A stretch of 50,756 bases of DNA from an uncultured Opitutia bacterium (GTDB taxonomy: Bacteria; Verrucomicrobiota; Verrucomicrobiia; Opitutales; UBA953): the NCBI GenBank assembly GCA_903919185.1, contig CAIXHF010000178.1, forward strand, positions 1-50,756, written 5' to 3'. The stretch's first letter is position 1. Each line of letters begins with the position of its first letter. Below the pieces are notes generated by a model that saw nothing but the letters and a program-made list of their open reading frames with translations, made no database searches and had not been told where the DNA came from. Shown piece after piece: positions 37,456-43,746 of this stretch. The position numbers and the translations under genes are program-made.

Positions 37456-38334
37456 TTATTTCTTGGCGGTACGCGGGTCAAAAGCATCGCGCAAACCATC
37501 CCCGAGGTAACTGAGCGAGAGTAAGGTTCCCGCAAAGACGACCGAAGGGATGAACAGCAGCCAAGGGCACTGCTCCATAACGTCGGAACCTTCTTTAATC
37601 AGCATCCCCCAGGAGGTCATGGGCGACTTCACGCCGAGGCCCAGGAAGCTGACAAAGGCCTCGAGCAACATCACACCCGGGACGGTGAGGGTCGCATAGA
37701 CCGCGATGGTTCCGGAGAGGTTCGGGAGGTAATGGCGCCGAATAATACCCCAGCGCGATTGCCCGAGGGAAACGGCCGCCTCAACGAATTGGCGGTTCTT
37801 CAGCGAACGCGTCTTGGTGCAAACGATGCGGGCCATCGTCAGCCAAGACACGCCACCCACCGCCAAGAAGATCATCCAGATATTCTGCCCAAAGATCACG
37901 GTGCAGAGGATGACGATGAGCGTCAGCGGGAGCGTGCTCACGATATCGACCACCCGCATGGCGAGGTCCTCGAACCGACCACCGATTTCCGCGGCGACGA
38001 CACCGTAGATTACCCCGACGAACAGCGCGACGGTCGTGGCAATCAAGCCGACGGAGATGGAAATCATCCCGCCTTGCAGCAGGCGGGCGAGTAGGTCGCG
38101 CCCCAAGAGGTCCGTCCCCAACCAATGCGACGCACACGGGGCCACCGGGCCGAGCGCGAGGTCTTGCGCCTTGTAGTCGGGTAGCTGGTGCAGGGCCGTC
38201 AAGAGTGGCGAACTAAAGCAGAGGGCGGCGATGCCGACCAAGAACCACAGGGCGACCACCGGGGTGCGATCGCGCTGGAAGCGTTGCCAGCCGGTTTCGG
38301 TCGGAGCGGAGGCGTTGGTCACAGTGGAACTCAT
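37456..38334 (-). CDS. Peptide ABC transporter permease, OppC/DppC type
   Basis: 292 residues. N-terminal segment, one membrane helix, a periplasmic loop containing HWLGTDLLGRDLLARLLQGG (typical of OppC), then five more helices with the EAA-like loop EAAVSLGQSRWGIIRRHYLPN. The C-terminus LSLSYLGDGLRDAFDPR is the usual OppC ending. It forms half of an inner-membrane channel for oligopeptides or other substrates. Its start overlaps the OppB stop by 4 bases. No binding protein or ATPase gene adjoins it. Confidence 0.93.
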   Translation of the reverse strand: MSSTVTNASAPTETGWQRFQRDRTPVVALWFLVGIAALCFSSPLLTALHQLPDYKAQDLALGPVAPCASHWLGTDLLGRDLLARLLQGGMISISVGLIATTVALFVGVIYGVVAAEIGGRFEDLAMRVVDIVSTLPLTLIVILCTVIFGQNIWMIFLAVGGVSWLTMARIVCTKTRSLKNRQFVEAAVSLGQSRWGIIRRHYLPNLSGTIAVYATLTVPGVMLLEAFVSFLGLGVKSPMTSWGMLIKEGSDVMEQCPWLLFIPSVVFAGTLLSLSYLGDGLRDAFDPRTAKK

Positions 38335-39254
38335 CGGCGGTCGCGCGCGGTGCGCGGGTCGAGGGCGGCCTTCGCGAGGTCGGCCACCAGGTTAAGGCAG
38401 AGTAAGGCGACCGCGTAGAGCAACGTCGTCCCGAGGATGACGGGGACGTCGCGGTTGATGATAGCGGTAACAAAGAGACGGCCGACGCCGGGGACGTCGA
38501 AGAGAGATTCAACGACAAAGGAGCCAGAAACCAAGGCGGCGGCGGCGGGCCCGAGGTAAGTGACGACGGGCAAAATGCCGTTCCGCAGCGCATGCACGAA
38601 ACGCACTCGCATCGGCGACACGCCCTTAGCGCGCGCGGTGCGCACATAATCCAAGGTATAGACTTCCATGAGTTCACCGCGCGTCAAGCGCGCCAAGGGC
38701 GCAGCGGTGATCAGGCCCAAAGCCAGCGAAGGCAGCACGAGGTGGGTCACCGAACCCCAACCGCACGGCGGGAACCAACCGAGCTGGAGCGAGAAGACCA
38801 ATGCGAGTAAAGGTCCGAAAACAAAGGACGGCACACAGATACCAATCAAAGCAAACCCCATGGGCACGCGGTCCATCCAGGTATTCGGACGGGACGCCGC
38901 GATCACCCCGATAGGGATGCCCACGAGGATCGCGATGAGCAAGGAAAGCGACCCGAGGATCACGGAGACCGGAATGCGCTCGCCGATGATCTGGTTCACC
39001 GTCCAGCCAGGGTACTTCATCGAAGGGCCCAGCGAGCCTTGGGCGAGGTTGCCGATATAGTTACCGAGTTGCACGGGGAGCGGCTGGTCGAGTCCGTAGT
39101 AGGCCTCGACCTGCTTCTTTACTTCCGCTGGCATCGGGCGTTCCTTATCGAACGGACCCCCGGGCACCGCATGTGCTAAAAAAAAGGTGGTGACGACCAC
39201 GACCAAGAGGACAGGGATCATTTCAGCCAGCCGCTTGAGGACGTAGAGAAACAT
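38331..39254 (-). CDS. Peptide ABC transporter permease, OppB/DppB type
   Basis: 307 residues, six membrane helices. The start MFLYVLKRLAEMIPVLLVVVVTTFFLAHAVPGGPF is the family's signature first helix, and the loop YVRTARAKGVSPMRVRFVHALRNG is the ATPase-contact EAA motif. It ends NLVADLAKAALDPRTA. It pairs with the OppC gene that it overlaps. The usual OppA, OppD and OppF genes are not in the window; upstream lie a small lipoprotein and a DCC protein gene. Confidence 0.93.
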   Translation of the reverse strand: MFLYVLKRLAEMIPVLLVVVVTTFFLAHAVPGGPFDKERPMPAEVKKQVEAYYGLDQPLPVQLGNYIGNLAQGSLGPSMKYPGWTVNQIIGERIPVSVILGSLSLLIAILVGIPIGVIAASRPNTWMDRVPMGFALIGICVPSFVFGPLLALVFSLQLGWFPPCGWGSVTHLVLPSLALGLITAAPLARLTRGELMEVYTLDYVRTARAKGVSPMRVRFVHALRNGILPVVTYLGPAAAALVSGSFVVESLFDVPGVGRLFVTAIINRDVPVILGTTLLYAVALLCLNLVADLAKAALDPRTARDRR

Positions 39255-39304
39255 CGGGGCGAGGCCAGCGTGGGACGGACGAGGTGGGTTGCAAGCCTGC
39301 GGGA

Positions 39305-39580
39305 CTAAGGCTGCTTATCTTTGGCCGCCTGGGCACGGCGCTCCATTTCCTCAATGGATAGAGCAGCCGGGAGGCCATTCGCCTCCGCCCGCACCCAACC
39401 CATGCGGGCGGACAAGGCTTCCAGCTCCTTGGCGTTTAGCTTGCCCTCCGCCTTCAGGCGGGCCTGACGCTCGGCGCTATCACGCTCCATCTGCGCTTGG
39501 GCATCATTCTGCACGTGGGACTTAAAGGTCCCACAGCCCGCAAGCATCAGTGCCCCGGCGAAGGTGAGTAGGGTCTTCAT
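39305..39580 (-). CDS. Small lipoprotein
   Basis: 91 residues. Signal MKTLLTFAGALMLAGC with lipobox L-A-G-C (Cys16). The mature part is charged and helical (QAQMERDSAERQARLKAEGKLNAKELEAL), likely a short coiled coil. No family recognised. It starts 9 bases after the DCC gene stop and lies 50 bases before oppB; all are on the minus strand. Confidence 0.75.
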   Translation of the reverse strand: MKTLLTFAGALMLAGCGTFKSHVQNDAQAQMERDSAERQARLKAEGKLNAKELEALSARMGWVRAEANGLPAALSIEEMERRAQAAKDKQP

Positions 39581-39589
39581 CCGCGCAGA

Positions 39590-39994
39590 TTAATCAGCGA
39601 GGTGAGTGGGGCTCAAGAGTGTGCAAGCCGGGGGCCGGCCAAACCAATATCGGCGATGGGCGACGAAATCATAAAGTGCGTCCGCCAAAAATGTGGGCGC
39701 CCAGGCGAGCGACCAGGCCAAGAGTCCCCAACCGCCCCCCAAGCACCGCAGCATGTATAAAGCGGCGGTCGACCGAACCAGCCGCTGCGAGCCGACCCAA
39801 GCCACGACCGTCCCCTGATCACCCCCGGGGGCCTCGCCGAGGATGCGGGCAGTCTCCCCGGTGTTCGTAGCGAAAACCATGGCCCCACAGGTATCGCGGG
39901 CCGAGAACCATTGAGCCGCCCGATTGCACAAAGCACAGTCTCCATCAACCAAGACGATGATAGGGAGAGCCTCCATGCTCCCTGAATGAGCCAA
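39590..39994 (-). CDS. DCC family (DUF393) thiol-disulfide oxidoreductase-like protein
   Basis: 134 residues, or 128 from the ATG at 39976 (MEALP), which is closer to the family's start. The family motif DGDCALCNRAAQWF (the DCxxC pair) is clear, with the later LVRSTAALYMLRCLGG and YDFVAHRRYWFG typical of the group. A thioredoxin-like redox role is assumed from the motif and has not been shown for most members. Downstream is a small lipoprotein gene. Confidence 0.88.
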   Translation of the reverse strand: MAHSGSMEALPIIVLVDGDCALCNRAAQWFSARDTCGAMVFATNTGETARILGEAPGGDQGTVVAWVGSQRLVRSTAALYMLRCLGGGWGLLAWSLAWAPTFLADALYDFVAHRRYWFGRPPACTLLSPTHLAD

Positions 39995-40060
39995 AATTGA
40001 CGGGGAGTGAAGGCCTTTCGGCGTTTCCAGGCCCGAACCACTAAAAGCGAGGGAAAGCGC

Positions 40061-40090
40061 TTGTCACGGGAGCCTCGGACTGCCAAATAA
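40061..40090 (+). promoter_or_regulatory. Possible promoter of tRNA-Tyr
   Basis: TTGTCA (40061-40066) and an A/T-rich AAATAA (40085-40090) with an 18-base spacer lie 16 bases before the tRNA. The -35 is good, the -10 weak. Confidence 0.35.
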
Positions 40091-40106
40091 ACCCTTCCTA
40101 CTGGCC

Positions 40107-40193
40107 GGAAGGGTATCCAAGTGGCTAAAGGTCGCGGACTGTAAATCCGTTCAGCTTCGCTGTTCGTGGGTTCGAATCCCACCCCTTCCACCA
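40107..40193 (+). tRNA. tRNA-Tyr (GUA)
   Basis: Acceptor stem GGAAGGG (40107-40113) pairs with CCCTTCC (40183-40189); discriminator A and an encoded CCA follow. The anticodon loop CTGTAAA gives GUA at 40141-40143, closed by CGGA/TCCG. A long variable arm, as in class II tRNAs, and a normal T arm with GGGTTCGAATCCC are present. Length 87 with CCA. Confidence 0.97.
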
Positions 40194-40212
40194 GCAGGAC
40201 AAGTTTGACGAC

Positions 40213-40230
40213 GCCCCCGACTCCGGGGGC
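40213..40230 (+). other. GC-rich hairpin between tRNA-Tyr and rpsT
   Basis: GCCCCCG and CGGGGGC with loop ACTC form a 7-base stem. No T-tract follows, so it may be a weak terminator or processing signal for the tRNA, or a leader hairpin of rpsT. Confidence 0.4.
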
Positions 40231-40288
40231 GAAATCGTTAAATCCGCGTTGACTCCGAGGGCCGCCCACGGCTTCCCTACTGACACAC

Positions 40289-40534
40289 ATGGCCAACATC
40301 AAAGCTAACCAGAAGAGCATCCGTCAGACCGCTGCTCGCGCCGCCCGCAATAAAATCGTCCGCACCCGCCTCAAGGGCCTCGTCAAGGGCTTCGTCGCTG
40401 GCGCGGCTTCCGCCAGCCCTGCCGCCGTGGCTTCCGCCGCCGACAAGGCCGCTAAGACGGGCGTCATCCATCGCAACAAAGCGAACCGCATCAAGGCTCG
40501 CCTCGCGAAGAAGCTGGCTGCCGCCAAGAAGTAA
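40289..40534 (+). CDS. rpsT: 30S ribosomal protein S20
   Basis: 81 residues, somewhat short but complete. The start MANIKANQKSIRQTAARAARNK and the basic helical body ending NRIKARLAKKLAAAKK are characteristic. S20 binds 16S rRNA early in 30S assembly. It is a single-gene unit with its own terminator. No Shine-Dalgarno precedes the ATG. Confidence 0.96.
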   Translation: MANIKANQKSIRQTAARAARNKIVRTRLKGLVKGFVAGAASASPAAVASAADKAAKTGVIHRNKANRIKARLAKKLAAAKK

Positions 40535-40558
40535 GAGATGCCTTACGGGCCTCTCCAC

Positions 40559-40589
40559 AACCCCGCCGTCTGAGACGCCGGGGTTTTTT
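40559..40589 (+). terminator. Terminator after rpsT
   Basis: AACCCCG and CGGGGTT enclose an inner CGTC/GACG stem with loop TGA, followed by six T. It ends 8 bases before the next start codon. Confidence 0.9.
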
Positions 40590-40597
40590 GTTTTAGG

Positions 40598-41398
40598 ATG
40601 AGCCAGCTCCCTTCCTCCATCGGCTTCCCGTCGGGAGTCTTCGGCGTGGCGCCCTTGCGGCTCGACGTTCTCACGCACGGGCCAGGCTGGGTCGCCCTCA
40701 ACAAGCCAGTCAATTTGCCCAGCGACGACCATCCCTGGCAGGAAAACGCCGCCCACTTAGTCGGCGAACTCCGCGTCCAACTTGAACTAGAGAAACCCGA
40801 GATCGTTAAGCTCGGGCTGAAAGAGCCCGCCGTGGCCTTCGGTCCGGAGCCGCAAGTCTCCGGGTTGCTCATCCTCGCAGATCGGGCCAGTACGCTCGCC
40901 GCGTGGCGCGAGGCCATCGGGTCGTTTCAACTTAACTTTACCTACGAGTTCATCGCCCGGACCGAAGAGGCCCCCGCCGAAGGCGGGCTCTGCGACCTGC
41001 CGCTGGGCATGGACGACACGCGCGGGCGCGCTTTCGTCTCGCATCGCCTCGGCAAACAAGCCGAGACGACCTTTCACGGGGGCGAGCTTTTCAATCGTTG
41101 GCGTCGCTGGACTGCGACCACGCGCTTCCCGCGCCGCGACCAGGTTCGCGCCCACGCCAATGAATGCGGACTGCGTATCGCCGGCGAACTCGAATACGCC
41201 CGCTCCGGCCGCGTGACGCTCACCGATACGACCCGCCGGGGCCGACTCAACAAGGGCGAAGATAAGCCCTTGCATCGCTGCCTGCTCCTCCATCTCGGCC
41301 GGATTCAAGGCCTCGTGGCCGGCGTCCCGATTGACTTGACCGCCCCGCTCCCCGACGACTTCGCAACAGTGGTGAAGCGCCTCGGCAAAGCCGGTTAA
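40598..41398 (+). CDS. RluA-like pseudouridine synthase homologue without the catalytic Asp
   Basis: 266 residues. The fold marks of RluA are present: ALNKPVNLPSDDHP (usual NKPAG), SGLLILADRASTL, YEFIART, DQVRAHANECGLRIAGELEYA (usual QIRVHL..IG.PI.GD..Y) and LHRCLLLHLGRI. The catalytic HRLDxxTSG reads FGPEPQVSG (81-89), with Glu84 where the essential Asp should be and none of H-R-L kept. It may have lost pseudouridylation and serve another RNA-binding role, or use Glu. The stop overlaps the convergent flavoprotein gene by 4 bases. Confidence 0.8.
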   Translation: MSQLPSSIGFPSGVFGVAPLRLDVLTHGPGWVALNKPVNLPSDDHPWQENAAHLVGELRVQLELEKPEIVKLGLKEPAVAFGPEPQVSGLLILADRASTLAAWREAIGSFQLNFTYEFIARTEEAPAEGGLCDLPLGMDDTRGRAFVSHRLGKQAETTFHGGELFNRWRRWTATTRFPRRDQVRAHANECGLRIAGELEYARSGRVTLTDTTRRGRLNKGEDKPLHRCLLLHLGRIQGLVAGVPIDLTAPLPDDFATVVKRLGKAG

Positions 41399-42009
41399 CT
41401 GCGGGGGAAATCCTTACGAAAGATATCCCGCGTGCGCACGTAGCCGTCGGGGCTATTCATGCGCCCGACCGGCGCATACTGCGCATAGTCTACCCGCCAG
41501 GTCACTGGATCGGCGATGCCCGCCCGCACATGCGCCAAAAGAATTTCCACGACGACGACGCGGTTCTCGCCATACTTCCTGATATCAAGCACGCGGCACT
41601 CCAAAGCGACGGGGCAATCGACTAAGATAGGTGGACGGACCCGCTCCGCGGGACGCGTCGCCAGACGCTCGCGGTCGACTTCACTCTCCCCAGGCGGCAA
41701 CGATCGCGCACACGCCACCATCCGGTCAGCCATCGGCTCATCACAGAGATGAATCACACACTCGCCATTTGCTAGTAGGTTGGCCGCGGTATCCTTCGGC
41801 GTGCCGTCAGCGCGGTCGCCTGGCGCCAATACAGCCAGCGGGGGCTCTGTGCCCATGACGTTAAAGAATGAGAACGGCGCTGCGTTGACGACGCCTTGGG
41901 CGTCGATCGTCGTGACCAGCGCAATGGGCCGCGGAACCACCAGGCCCGCCAGTAGCTTGTAGGCTAGGGCGCCCGGGTGCGCCGCCACATCGAAGCGCAC
42001 GGCGTCCAT
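41395..42009 (-). CDS. Flavin reductase-like FMN-binding protein (DIM6/NTAB type)
   Basis: 204 residues from the ATG at 42009. Marks of the split-barrel FMN fold: VVPRPIALVTTIDAQGVVNAAPFSFFNVMG, then KDTAANLLANGECVIHLC and a late RVDYAQYAPVGRMNSPDGYVRT. Such proteins reduce flavins or act as flavoprotein oxygenase partners in the cytoplasm. It begins 1 base after the lspA stop, so it is in the ileS-dksA-like-lspA operon. The exact partner is unknown. Confidence 0.88.
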   Translation of the reverse strand: MDAVRFDVAAHPGALAYKLLAGLVVPRPIALVTTIDAQGVVNAAPFSFFNVMGTEPPLAVLAPGDRADGTPKDTAANLLANGECVIHLCDEPMADRMVACARSLPPGESEVDRERLATRPAERVRPPILVDCPVALECRVLDIRKYGENRVVVVEILLAHVRAGIADPVTWRVDYAQYAPVGRMNSPDGYVRTRDIFRKDFPRS

Positions 42010-42010
42010 C

Positions 42011-42598
42011 CTAGACCCGCGGCGGGTCCTCGCCGGCGTGCGAGGTGATGGCCTCCCGCCGGAGGTAATCCTGCCGGTAGGACATGAAGAGGTAGATGAC
42101 GACGCCCACGCAGATGCAGGAGTCGGCGATGTTGAACGCAGGGAAACGATAGCCCGGCAAATGGACGTCGATGAAGTCAATCACGTGGTCCCCGAAGAGA
42201 CGGTCGTGCACGTTGCCCAGCGTACCCCCGACGAAGAGGCCGAAGGCCAACTGGCCGCCGGCCAGCTCGCGCATCAGCGGGTGGCGCCAACGCCAAACCA
42301 AGGCCAAGACCGCCACCGCCAAGAAGACGAGGAACGGACGGACGTCATACTGAGCCCCCAAGCCCCAAGCCGCCCCTTTGTTCCCGACATGGACGATCCA
42401 AAGCCAAGGGAAGATTGCGATGGGGGAGCGCTCGGGACTTTCAGAGAAGTAATAGACCCAGTCGTTTTCGAACCGGAGCGGAAAGAGCCGCTCGATGTAC
42501 AGCTTCGTCAGGACGTCGGTCACAAAAGCCACGACCGCCACCGCCCAAAAGGTGCCGTACGCTCGCAGACGCGAGGGACTGAAGAATCCGGTGCTCAA
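42011..42598 (-). CDS. lspA: Lipoprotein signal peptidase (signal peptidase II)
   Basis: 195 residues, slightly long. It cleaves the signal peptide of lipidated prolipoproteins in the inner membrane. Four helices and the conserved blocks VTDVLTKLYIE, NKGAAWGL, GGTLGNVHDR (first catalytic Asp) and FPAFNIADSCICVG (second catalytic Asp) are seen. The start overlaps the DksA-like gene by 4 bases. Several lipoproteins in this window would be its substrates. Confidence 0.95.
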   Translation of the reverse strand: MSTGFFSPSRLRAYGTFWAVAVVAFVTDVLTKLYIERLFPLRFENDWVYYFSESPERSPIAIFPWLWIVHVGNKGAAWGLGAQYDVRPFLVFLAVAVLALVWRWRHPLMRELAGGQLAFGLFVGGTLGNVHDRLFGDHVIDFIDVHLPGYRFPAFNIADSCICVGVVIYLFMSYRQDYLRREAITSHAGEDPPRV

Positions 42599-43734
42599 GT
42601 CTCGGGCTGATCGTCTTCACCGCCGCCACCACCGGTACCGAAGCCGACTTCATCGCCGATTTCGCCGAGCGGACTACCGCCCCGCCGACGATGTGCCCGG
42701 CGGTTACGTTCAAGCTCCTTCTGGCCTTCCAGCGAGTAGCGGGTGAACGGCACCGCCATCAGACGCGCGTGTGGAATGACCTTATTAGTGATTTCGCAGA
42801 TGCCGTACTTACCCGACTTAAGGCGCTCGATGGCGTCCGCGATTTCCTTCAGCGCTTCCTGTTCGTTGGAAATGAGGGAGAGCGCAAAGTCGCGGTCCGC
42901 CGTGTCCGTGCCGGCGTCGGCCAAGTGCTGGGAGTAGCCCGAGAGGTCGCCGGCGTCATCTTTACCGTTCTTCTTGAGAGCCTCTTCGGAGTGGAAGGCC
43001 AAACCCTTCTGGATGACTTCACGCATGGCGGTTAGCAGGTGGTAATAGCGGCGAAGTTTTTCGGGGATCTGCTTGGACTCATCAACCATCCCGCCGCCCT
43101 TGCGGAACGGGTTGACCCCGCCGAGCAGGTCAGCAATCGAAGCGGCCGCGATGTTATGCGACTTGTGACCCTTATCCCGGGCCGCAGTGGCGGCTTTTTC
43201 GCGCGCCTTGCGCTCTTCTTCGGGCACCCAGAGGTTCAACTTGGAACCTTCGCGTTTACGGCCCTTCATATGCTCGAGGACATCAGCAAAGGTAAAGAAT
43301 TGCAGCTTGGGGCGTACCGGAGCATCGGGCGTACCCACCTGGTCATGCATACCGCGATGCTTATCCAGGAGCTGCTTCTGCTTCTCGTGCTCCGCCTTGG
43401 TCTTAACCTGATTCTTCGCGCCCTTACCGGGCTTGACGGCCTTGGGTGCGACGACGGGACCCTTCGCACCCTTGGCCGGGACAGCGACGGGCGCAGGCTT
43501 ACCCGCGGGCTTACCAGCCTTCACCGGTGGGGTCTTGATGGGAGGCGTCACCTTGGTCGCAGGCTTGGTCGGCACGGACGTCTTCTTGGAAGCAGGTGGA
43601 GTTACCTTGGCCGCGGGCTTCTGGACCGGCTTAAGGGGAGTCTTGGCCTTGGCGGCGGACTTGGCGACAGGCTTCGCGGCAGACTTGGAGACAGCCTTGG
43701 CGGCGGGTTTCTTGGGGGCGGGTTTCTTGGACAT
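42595..43734 (-). CDS. DksA/TraR family protein with Lys-rich N-terminus and degenerate zinc finger
   Basis: 379 residues, more than twice normal DksA. Residues 1-110 are a Lys/Ala/Pro repeat stretch like histone H1 tails; 140-205 is an unassigned charged region; 220-345 is the DksA part with a coiled coil (KLRRYYHLLTAMREVIQKG ... NEQEALKEIADAIERLKSG). The zinc finger keeps its spacing (positions 313, 316, 334, 337) but reads Cys, Thr, Ser, Gly, so only one of four ligands remains. DksA binds RNA polymerase in the secondary channel. Gene order ileS, dksA-like, lspA is also known in Bacteroidetes. The basic tail suggests DNA binding (inference). Confidence 0.88.
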   Translation of the reverse strand: MSKKPAPKKPAAKAVSKSAAKPVAKSAAKAKTPLKPVQKPAAKVTPPASKKTSVPTKPATKVTPPIKTPPVKAGKPAGKPAPVAVPAKGAKGPVVAPKAVKPGKGAKNQVKTKAEHEKQKQLLDKHRGMHDQVGTPDAPVRPKLQFFTFADVLEHMKGRKREGSKLNLWVPEEERKAREKAATAARDKGHKSHNIAAASIADLLGGVNPFRKGGGMVDESKQIPEKLRRYYHLLTAMREVIQKGLAFHSEEALKKNGKDDAGDLSGYSQHLADAGTDTADRDFALSLISNEQEALKEIADAIERLKSGKYGICEITNKVIPHARLMAVPFTRYSLEGQKELERNRRAHRRRGGSPLGEIGDEVGFGTGGGGGEDDQPET

Positions 43735-43746
43735 GAAGAGTGGTGG

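Noticed and set aside
39613-40320. Minus-strand open frame reading VEGVGFEPTNSEAERIYSP and beyond
   Set aside because: This is the well-known spurious protein read from the antisense of tRNA-Tyr, joined to a shadow of the DCC gene.
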